From positions 3,224,001-3,288,000 of the forward strand of contig JAGMUV010000005.1 in the NCBI GenBank assembly GCA_020744425.1: 64,000 nt of DNA, given 5' to 3'. Numbering within the stretch: the first letter of the stretch is position 1; each line of letters begins with the position of its first letter. The position numbers and the translations under genes were made by a program. Positions 55,470-64,000 of the stretch are shown here, piece by piece. The notes under the pieces are model-generated. The model did no database searches. It was not told where the DNA came from and worked only from the letters and a program-made list of their open reading frames with translations. This stretch comes from Dactylonectria macrodidyma (taxonomy: Eukaryota > Ascomycota > Sordariomycetes > Hypocreales > Nectriaceae).

Positions 55470-56301
55470 ATGCGCTTCCTTCTCACTCGGGCCCTCTCCA
55501 CGGGCCGCCAGGCGCTTCTACAGCGGCCAGTCGCTCATGCACCGCTCTCTCAGCGATGCTCCTTCCTTCCCATCCGTCAGATCGCCCGAGCCTCCTTGAA
55601 GACCGACGCCGGAGACTTGCCACAACCTATCGAGAAGGCCGACGAGAGAGCGAAGCAGGATATTTCTGAAAAGGTCAATCAAGGGGAGAACCAGGTACCT
55701 TCGGAGGAGGCCAACCAGGGCGACCAGCAGGCCCCTTCTGAGCAGGTCGGCGAAGCGTCGAAGCCGAAGCCGAAGCGAAAGCGAAAGCCTCGATTGCCCA
55801 AAAGGAGCTACCCTGGCAACATCGATCACAGCAGTGGTCAAACTTCATTCAAGGCTCCAGTCGGGTACAACCCGAACAAGTCTGAGACGCCGCCCATCAA
55901 CCCCAACATCAAGGACAAGATTCCCCAGTCGAAACGCCCCCTCAAGCGTCCTTTTGTGCCCCGGCCGACCAAGACTGCGGAGGAGCTCCTTGAACTCCTG
56001 CCCTACATTATCCGACGCACCCCCTACCATCAGCTTCCTATATACCGAAAGTGGTTGTCTGGTGGAAACCGCTGTCTTATCCTCGTCAAGAAAATCGAAG
56101 GAGATCGGACAAAACTGGTAGAGGATTTAGCGGCAGCGTTGGAGCTTGATCGAAAGGACGTTCGACTAAACCCTACAACACAACATGTGGAGATCAAGGT
56201 GAGAGGTTACCATGTCACAGAAACTTCTGGATCGCAGCTAACACCGGCAGGGTAACCACTTTGAGAAGGCCTTGGACTGGTTATTGGAAACCGGCTTCTA
56301 G
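55470..56301 (+). CDS. img2: Mitochondrial large ribosomal subunit protein mL49 (Img2)
   Basis: Two exons: 55470-56198 and 56251-56301. The second encodes only the last 16 residues (GNHFEKALDWLLETGF), which are the conserved end of the family. The 52-nt intron has a GTGAGA start and a GCTAAC branch site. The protein has 259 residues. The N-terminus (MRFLLTRALSTGRQALLQRP) is a good mitochondrial presequence. A charged, disordered stretch (about residues 50-160) contains a Gly/Gln/Glu-rich imperfect repeat and a KPKPKRKRKPR run. The Img2 domain follows from about 165: LLPYIIRRTPYHQLPIYRKW, then VKKIEGDRTKLVEDLAAAL and the terminal helix. Without the small second exon the family end is lost. Confidence 0.93.
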
Positions 56302-56695
56302 ATAAAGAGATGGATGACATAAAATCGTGGGGACCGAAGTTGCAAAACACTCATATCCTACTATAAAACCTGTACCATATTGACGACCCGCCACCTATTT
56401 GGGTTACGAGAAATGTACAATACATGTAATTCAAGGCGCACCAGAAAGAGTATCATTCGGAGAAGCCAGGGTTTTCCTACATTCCACATCATGTATACAT
56501 CCACAAACACACGCAGCTTTGTTAACCCGTGTCCACCCCAAGACCTTCGACTCCGGAATGCAAGTCTAAACGTGAAGCATACGCTGCTTCAAATGACCAC
56601 GCACCGTTCCCAATTTTCACAAACACTAACATACAGGCTTTAAGTCAGCCAACGCTACATTAATCCAGAAGAGAACCCGAACGGATTTGAACAAT
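56302..56695. other. Convergent intergenic region
   Basis: About 390 bp lie between the mL49 and SWI1 stop codons, with 3' untranslated sequence only. Confidence 0.45.
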
Positions 56696-58593
56696 TCATT
56701 TGCCCAAATTGAAGAAGGTTGTGAGCTGCTGCAGAATGTCGTCCTTGGCCCATTCCGGCGCAGGCATCGACAACGAGTCCAGTAGTGCCTGCGGCGCTGG
56801 CACAGTACTCGCCGGCAACGACGATGTCGCATCGTTGGGGTCCCTCGACTTTTCAGCCAGTCTTCTCAGTATCGAAACCGTAACCACAACAATGTACACC
56901 AGCTCTGGGTCTTTGCGGGGGGGGGCACGCGGTCCTCCATGAGTCTGAGGCTGCTCGTACAGATGGCTGAGGTCGCGAATCATCTTGTACAAAGTGTGTG
57001 CCAAGCCGTTACCGCATGTCAGCCACGCCTTGGCAATGCCAGCATCGTGACCAGGAGCTATTGAAGCCAGAATGTCGGCGGCCAACAAGCCCTGCATGAG
57101 GAACGGTTTCCGGACTTCAACAAGAGATGGGAAGCTATTTGGTCGACTTCGCTCTTTGCCCTTGTCTGGCAGGGGTGAGATGGCCAGAGCAAAGGCCCGT
57201 GTGAGAAGATCGTAGGCCGGGTTACTGTTAGAATCCACGGCGAAGACGGCCTTGTAGTGGCTTCGGTTGGGCTCATCGCGGGCCAGGAGCTTAGCCAAAG
57301 CGTCAACAGCGTGAGGTAAGTATGCGTGAAGGCTAGGTTCGTAAGGTGTAAAGAAAAGTGTGCCTTCGGAGACCGTAGGGTTGGGGGATGGAGCAAACGT
57401 AAGGAGAAATTGCAAAAGACAGAGGGCCTGTTCACGGCCGGGTATTTCCACCGAACCAGCAATATTGGAAAGGAGAATGACTAGATCCTTCATCAAGTCC
57501 AGAGTGTTGATTTGCGAACGTAATAGCATCGTGCGAGTTCCAAGGTATCGGATGAGTGTGCAGATAAACTTGATGACCAGCTCGTCCGCAAGCACACTGT
57601 GGTTATCGTTTTGTTCGCCTGGGAAGGAGACATTGCGCAGGATAGTAGTGACACATATTAGTCTGTCAACCGCTCGGTCTAGCTCATATTCCTGGGTGCC
57701 AAATACAGGAATATCTTTGACTGCGAACCGCTCAATACGGCAAGCCCTGAGGACGTCTTCGTAAGAAGATAGCTGGATCTCGTCAAAGACTTCCACAGTG
57801 TGCTCGGTCAACAGGTCAAGCTGGTCCTCAGCGCATTCAATGAGCGCGTCCACCATATCATCACAATACCTGAGCTGGAGAAAGTGATGCTGGTTGAGAG
57901 AGCAAGAAAGAGCAGCCAGCGTGTCGAGCGCAAGGCGCACTTCTCCATGGATTCCACTCTGCAAACTCCTGGTAAGGGCACTGATGTCAATGTTCCCCAT
58001 TTCTGGAATCGGAGGGATATCCGGCTTCCATCGCTCCAGCTCAGCACCAAGCTTACTAAACGCGCTGAGATCGACTCCTCCAAAAGTCGAAAGCTCACGG
58101 GAGCAAGGGCTGTACTGGTCCGATTGAGGGCCTAGGCGTGGCATTCGCTGCTCAACGACAGCCCCAGGTCCTGGCGCAACTTGGCGTCCATCGCTTTGAG
58201 ACACGCTTCCGATCCGGCGTGGAGCTGGCGAAGGAACGGCAGCAAATTCGCCCACAGCCGACGGGTCCATCCCCTGGGACAGATTATTCCGGTTGTGACC
58301 TGGTACCACGGCGTTCGCCTGTTGCGGCATTTGAGACTGAGAGGTCGTGAAGCCGTTCACGGTATGTTGACCTGGTTGCATCTGCTTTGTGGGAGTCGGG
58401 TGTTGCATCTGCGGAGGTTGACCAGGCTGCACCATCGGCCCTTGATTGATTTGTGGGCCTTGTTGCATCTGCTTATGTGGCGTTTGTGGTCCCAGGTTCA
58501 CATTTTGTTGATGCTGAAGTGTCTGCTGGGGTTGTTGGGGTTGAGACGGGTGAGGTTGCTGTTGTTGCTGTTGCTGGTGAAGCTGCTGCTGCT

Positions 58594-58637
<44 letters not shown>

Positions 58638-58667
58638 TGTTGTTGTTGTTGTTGTTGTTGTTGTTGC

Positions 58668-58738
<71 letters not shown>

Positions 58739-58763
58739 CTGTTGTTGCTGCTGCTGCTGTTGC

Positions 58764-58838
<75 letters not shown>

Positions 58839-60202
58839 ATCATCCTTTGCTTTTGCTGAGCAAGCCACACCTCCTCGAACTTATACAGGTTGCGTTCATA
58901 AATCTGCTTCAGCGTCTGGGAAACAGCAGGATTTTGCGGAGGTAATCCGATGATCTGAGCTATATGTGGCCAAGCGTTGCCAGCCGTGACAGGCTTGTAT
59001 CCTCCCTTGCTTTGAACTGCCTGGAACAGCACCATCAAGCTTACCGGCCGGTCTCCTACCATCGGGTTCGGGTCCAGTTGAAGGCCCTTGGCGTTCATCA
59101 GCGTCGAGAGGTTTTTCATGAATTGCTCTGGATTCACGTTCGCCAAGATTCTCGGCTGCGGTCGCATGCCCGCTTGAGCCATCTGCCCATTAGGCAGACC
59201 GGGCATCTGCTGCTTAGGCATCATCCCTCGGCCCATGCCTTGCGCTTGCATCTGGGCCTGAATTTGGGCATTGCCTTGGAGTTGCTGCTGCAGTCGCATC
59301 TGGTAGGCGGCAATCTTGTGTTGTTCGTTCATGCCTTGGGCGCGCTGTTGGGGTGTTGGCGGTTGTTGGTTGGGATTTTGCTGTTGGGACTGCTGCTGAG
59401 GTTGCTGCGGCGCCTGTTGCTGCTGAGGTTGTTGCTGCATCTGAGGCGGAAACATGCTGTTTTGTATCTGAGCCATGTGTTGCGGCATTTGACCCATTTG
59501 TTGTGGCATCATCTGGCCGCCGGCCATCGCGTTCGGGTTCGATGACGGGCGCGCATTCGAAGGCGAGGGAGCGAAGTTCGGGTTGAAGCCCTGAGGCATG
59601 TTCTGCATGTAAGGATTTGGTTGAGGAGTACCATGCTCGGAAGGAATTGGCGATGCTTGAGGGGCGAACTGCTGGGCACTTGGCGAAAACGGATGAGGCG
59701 ACGCGGTTGCGACCCTCTGAGGGACGCTGCCGGGGCGCATTTGATTGCCCATGATGGGGGATGGACTCGCATTGGCAGAGCCATTCTGCTGGAGATGGGA
59801 GAATTGCGCCGGGTTCTGTTGAGGGACCGCACCAGGCTGGAAGCCGGGGAAACTCTGCTGTTGCGGCGTCTCGGAACGCGACGTCGGCACCATTCCGGGA
59901 TTCTGTCTCGGCGAGCCGGCCAGACTGTCCTCGCGAGGACGAGGGCGTTTTGATGGAATCACCGAGTTTGTTTGATAGACGGGGTTCTGGAAGGAGGGTG
60001 AGGCATTGCGCATAGGGCCGGGGCCGTTGGGCATGCCGGCTGGCATCTGCTGCTGGTTGGAGAACTGAGCAGGATTGAATTGGGCCTGATTAGCCATGAA
60101 GGCGGCAGGATCCATCATGGTACCGGCGGCGTTGGGGTCGTTCATGTGAGGGAAGCCGTTGCCATTGTGGTTGGGGACGGCGTCATTCATCCAGGCGCTC
60201 AT
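56696..60202 (-). CDS. swi1: SWI1, ARID subunit of the SWI/SNF chromatin remodeller, 1168 residues
   Basis: A single-exon gene. SWI1 is the ARID-containing subunit of the SWI/SNF ATP-dependent remodelling complex in the nucleus. The N-terminal 350 residues are Gln/Asn/Pro/Met-rich and disordered, with a basic SKRPRPRED stretch near residue 84. The ARID/BRIGHT domain spans about 352-447 (EQFMKNLSTLMNAKG; PVSLMVLFQAVQSKGGY; WPHIAQIIGL). Directly after it residues 456-540 are 85 uninterrupted glutamines, and a Gln/Pro/His-rich region continues. From about 700 a conserved helical region, LSAFSKLGAELERWKP and onward, is the SWI1 C-terminal domain. The start (MSAWMNDAVPNHNGNGF) resembles fungal SWI1 starts. 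No intron is needed. Confidence 0.92.
58583..58837. repeat. CAG/CAA trinucleotide tract coding 85 glutamines
   Basis: On the plus strand every triplet from 58583 to 58837 is CTG or TTG, that is CAG or CAA on the coding strand. Pure CTG runs are broken by TTG runs of up to about a dozen, so the tract is mixed at the DNA level but pure at the protein level. Mirrored Leu-, Ala- and Val-rich ORFs over the same DNA are artefacts. Confidence 0.97.
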
Positions 60203-63200
60203 GGCGATCGGCCTGACAGGCTGTGTGCGCGGCGACGTTAGCGATCAGCAGGCACGCGACCAGCCTCCATGGAGGAGCGCCAGGGACTAGGGATGGGAAT
60301 GGGGATGGGGACGGGCAGATGAGATGGGCAGTGACACGGTGGTGATGGACAAGTCGCGTCGCGGCGTGGGTGGTGGAGAGTGGTGTGGGAAAAAAGACAG
60401 CAGGCAGGCCGGACCAAACCAGAGGGAGTCGGGGGCTTGTCTCTGCGCGCGGTTGCAGGCGTGGCTGCGGCTGGAAGTTGGGTGGGTCGGTGGTTGTTGC
60501 AAGGACTTGAGAGTGAGAACAGCGCGCAGTGCAAGCAAGACTCAAGTACAACGAGCGCAACAGGGCAGTGAAAGAGCGGCGGGCAGAGTGGCAGAGAGGG
60601 AAAAGAGTGCGCCGTGGCAGCGCAGTTGCAGTGTACCTTGGTAGGCGTCGCAGGCGAGGGAAAAACTAGGACCACCAGCCGACCAGTAGCAGTGCAGGAA
60701 AGCGACGGTACGGTTCCTGGGTACGTCGCGACGGGAGGGAGACGAGAGGCGACACGGCCAGTGAGTGACCACTGACGAGCGCCCAGAAAGTTCCAACCCG
60801 CAGGCGGCAAGTAGCGAGAGGCTCCCTTGGGACTATGCGTTTTTCCACGGGGCGACGGGCGTCTGACTTTGGGCTGTTGGGTCCGTCCCGGGGTCGGTCC
60901 TTTTCCTTTTGGGGGGTGGTAGGGAACCAGTGAAGGGGAGAATTTTTCGTGTCAGGTCAGCAGCAGCAAGCAGCGGCGTCTGAGGGCCACATCAACCGAG
61001 AGACGCGCAGCGCTGAGACCATCCAAGGGCTGGTGGACAAGGCGGCCAGGCAGGCGGCTGGGGCCAAGGGGGAAAAGGGAGGGCGGCGCGCGCGGGTGTT
61101 TGATGAGGCGTCACGAGAATGGGGAACGGGGGGGAGCGCAAATGGACAACTCTATCCGCGGCCAAGGCAAACGATGGACGTGACAGGGACGTTCGGTACG
61201 TAGAAGGAGGTGAATGAATGAGAGGCCAAGTCTTACCTAAGGCGCGTTGAGCGGATGACTGCGAGACGAGTCGAGTCGATTGCGCGTGGATGCTCGTCTG
61301 AATTGGCATTGGTTTCAGAGACCGACGGTGAAATGCCTTTGCCTGGAGGCTGAGCCTTTGCTTGCCTGCTCCCGGCCTAGCGTCGCTTAGGAATCAGCTA
61401 ACGGAGTGGGCCGTCGGCCAATCATGGTCAATTGTTAGCGAGGCAATAGCAAGTATAGCCCCAGCAGTTAGCAGAAGCTGTGGTGCAGTAGCGATGTTCC
61501 TTAACAAAGAGACGTGTCGTGCCTACCGCGCCGCTATTAGGCACTCCCAGATCCGAACCACCAGACAAGACTTGGTCAAGATGAGGTTTTCGCAGGAAAG
61601 AGCTTCGGCCCCAGGCCTCCACCTCTTCCTGGTACGCCGGAAGTTGTCGAATCATTCGATTTTAAGGGGGAATTCGTCTTTCGAAAAACCATAGATCCAC
61701 CATCCGTTGGAACACTCGACTGTGATCTGCGCATCCTGCTTGTTCCTCGCTGCATCAAACTGCAGTGAATTAGTCGGGTGCCTCGTGTTGGTATTTCCCA
61801 GGATTCTGTTCCACGGCTCCCGACGGGATAAGACATTGATGGCTTGTAAGCCAACAAGGCGGATCGTCGATGCGCGTTGCATCGTGTCTCTAAGGTGCTC
61901 AGCCACTGGAACCTGGTCATCGCCAGGCTGTCCAGAGGCATCGATGGCGATCTGCAATTTGGCGGTTGTCACACTTATAGGCATTTGGCTTTGTTGTTTT
62001 CTTCCGAGTGGCCGATGCGAAGCCTAGGTCATTGATCGATCCGTTCGACTCTCTCGGTCATTACCGGGAGATGTAAGTGCCTAGAGCGATCTCGCCAAGT
62101 CTCGAGAGCCTAGACTTGATGCCATCGCATCTAGGTGCATCCGACGAATAAAACCATCCAACGATGCCCATGCCGAGTTACATGGGTTGTTACACAAGGC
62201 ACAAGGCACAACGGGAGACAATTAGCCGATCCGTAGGCCATGCCAGCGCTCTGCTGCAATGCACACTTGTGCGGGTTCTCATCTCAGATTTTGGCCGTAA
62301 TCGGTCGACAACTGTGACTGATGAACCCCAAATGCCGCTGTCCCTACCGGCCCATGGTGTGTGGCGGGATGGGGAGTCGACTTGTCCAGGTTCCGCTCCA
62401 GGCGACCCAGCGAAAATGGCGCCTGCAGTGGTCCCCGCCAATGGAACAACCCTGGAGAATGGAGTTTTGGGGTGATGAACGAGGTCCATAGGTGCAGTCC
62501 CAGGCATGATAGGTCCGCCCACTTCCCCGTCCTAGATTGACAACAAGCGTTCTCTTCGCGACCATTTCACACAAAGTCGGGTCCGTTTCGGATGGCCGTT
62601 GCTCCTCGGTGGCAAATTGACCAAATGACAAGAAATCTCCCGCTGCTGACAAGGTGTCGAGTCCAATCCATGGCTTTGTCCGAGACGGGGCGCAGTGCGC
62701 AGGGCTGGTTGGGTTTGAATCCGGGGGATTGTTGTGGTGGCGCCTGATGCAGGCTATCCACTGGGGCTTCCCGAGTGGATGCCATCCTGGTCAGGCAGGT
62801 CGTCATGGCCAAAGTCGCGGCGTTTCGAGGGCCTCCAAAGAATCGGTCAAGGCGGGCGCCCTTTGCTGTCGTCGTGATTGCATCGTCGGTCGAGCATCTG
62901 TCCAGAATAAAGCAGAAATCCGCCGTTTTTTGTCGCCCCAAAGCCGGATGCTCTGTCACTTTGTCGCTGTGTCGGCCTCTGCCCAGCGGCAGTAGTCAAC
63001 ACCTGCCCAGGTAGCCCCGGTCCCCCTAAATCCAGCATAGCATCGCTGTTCATGTAAGTGGGCAAACCCAGGGAATCGAGACACGACCGCACCGCACGTC
63101 GAAATGATCAAAGGAAACGAACAGACGAGCGAGGGGAGGGAAGAACAGGCGACTGAAAGGTGAAAATGGGTGGGAAAATGGGTAGCCAGAAGGGACGGGG

Positions 63201-64000
63201 GAAGGGGGGTAGTTATGTGAAATGCCTACCTACCTCTACGACCTAACCTGACGGGACGGGACCCTTTTGTTCAGGTAACAAGACGAGAAATTCTCCGCCA
63301 TTACACCTAGGCGCTGCTGGAACTGCCGCTTCCATTATCGCTGCTTATTAGGTAGTGCTAGGACACTGCGTTTCGACCACATTTCATCCATCCATCCCGT
63401 CCATCCAGCCAGCAGCCTTCCACGTTTCCGCGCAGAAGAAGCTTTTCGTGAGCCATCTTTTCCTCGGTACGCACATGTGTTAACACGGTTCATGTCCTTG
63501 CTCGTCGATTTGGCTCGAAGTTGTCTCTTCCTCTCCCTCGTCTCAGCGCCTCAAGCTGGTTCTTTCTCGTTGGCTGTTTGTCTGTTGCTGTCTGGCCCCC
63601 TTCATCCACCCACCCCCGAGCCCCCGAGATACCGCCCACGCGGGTGACCTGGCAGGCCCTTGTTCCCTGTGCGACCTCGACCTGACTGGGCTCCTTCGAC
63701 GGGCCGCTACTAGACTTCGTCCTCGACTCGGCTTGTGCTTGTGCTTGTGATGATGATGGCTTGCGACTCGGACCCCCTCTCAAAAGCGCCCGCTACTCTC
63801 TCCACATATGCTTGGTGAAAGCTTTCGTCCGCAATCCATGGGCAGCTTTCACTATCTTTGTGCAGATTGCTGTTGGTCTGTGTGGTGGCCCAACCCCTCC
63901 TCCTTCATCCTGATCCCCTCCACTTCTTCATCCCACCTCCCCGCCCTCGCTGTCTTCACCGCGCCTTTTAAACACCCAACCCTTCCATTGTCTATATCTG
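60203..64000. other. Long upstream and intergenic region to the window end
   Basis: About 3.8 kb upstream of SWI1. The first ~1 kb is G+C-rich and pyrimidine-rich on the minus strand, like a long SWI1 leader and promoter. One small minus ORF (61652-61984) is listed separately. The last ~600 bp are CT-rich on the plus strand and may be the leader of a gene beyond the window. No other gene can be supported. Confidence 0.4.
61652..61984 (-). CDS. Hypothetical protein ORF, 110 residues
   Basis: An ATG-started open frame with balanced composition and mostly C- or G-ending third positions in its first half. It has no hydrophobic segment. The C-terminal part (ITVECSNGWWIYGFSKDEF) looks like folded protein. 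A second frame on the same strand (61576-61941) is also open, which weakens the call. I recognise no family and see no splice signals extending it. It may be a small gene, part of a SWI1 leader, or chance. Confidence 0.28.
   Translation of the reverse strand: MPISVTTAKLQIAIDASGQPGDDQVPVAEHLRDTMQRASTIRLVGLQAINVLSRREPWNRILGNTNTRHPTNSLQFDAARNKQDAQITVECSNGWWIYGFSKDEFPLKIE

Noticed and set aside
58181..58953. Leu-rich, Val/Ala-rich and Ala/Thr-rich ORFs over the SWI1 glutamine tract
   Set aside because: They are other-frame readings of the same CAG/CAA repeat and end where it ends.

Overview
The window is nuclear DNA of a filamentous ascomycete (Pezizomycotina, most likely a Sordariomycete). The genes are spaced by 0.2-4 kb and carry 46-116 nt GT-AG introns, often with CTAAC-like branch sites. 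The families are fungal: a HET-domain protein, a GPR1/FUN34 acetate transporter, a DUF6594 protein, APC1/bimE, eIF3e (present here, absent from budding yeast) and polyglutamine-rich SWI1. I cannot name the species. There are no bacterial operons, no CRISPR array and no rRNA.

Left part. Positions 1-4.6 kb are gene-poor, with a decayed ~26-bp minisatellite (about 2.35-2.53 kb), one doubtful membrane ORF and a gene-like relic near 4 kb. The U5 snRNP protein Dib1 follows (minus), then a 996-residue hydantoinase/DUF917 fusion (minus) that diverges from an intronless HET-domain gene. A UBP2-like deubiquitinase (4 exons) converges on a mitochondrial methylglutaconyl-CoA hydratase-like gene. Next come a 615-residue multipass membrane protein of unknown function, a mitochondrial LEA-like repeat protein and a GPR1/FUN34/YaaH transporter. 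A type III J-protein then converges on a SET-domain protein that carries a signal peptide.

Middle part. At 28.11-28.96 kb there is a TA-flanked element with matching terminal inverted repeats and an almost purely A+T interior: a dead Tc1/mariner-like element with the look of repeat-induced point mutation (RIP). A single-pass membrane protein, mitochondrial GatB and a DUF6594 membrane protein follow. The next 'empty' 2.4 kb holds two small intron-containing candidate genes in divergent orientation: a 102-residue minus-strand protein, and a 66-residue membrane microprotein whose first coding exon is only 6 nt. Beside them is a decayed ~76-bp tandem repeat. Further right are a small two-helix membrane ORF, an intron-containing tRNA-Ala(AGC) and a GPI-anchored-type Ser/Thr-rich secreted protein (3 exons).

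Right part. This is a housekeeping block: VPS41 (minus, 5 exons, one of 27 nt) diverging from APC1 (plus, 3 exons); eIF3e (minus) diverging from mitochondrial ribosomal protein mL49/Img2 (plus); then SWI1 (minus) with 85 uninterrupted glutamines. The final 3.8 kb is mostly leader and promoter DNA with one weak small ORF.

The genes do not form an obvious pathway cluster. The recurring layout is divergent pairs that share 0.4-1 kb promoters (hydantoinase/HET, hydratase/membrane protein, VPS41/APC1, eIF3e/mL49). Splice sites were placed by hand from frame continuity and GT-AG signals. Family names rest on recognised motifs, not on searches.
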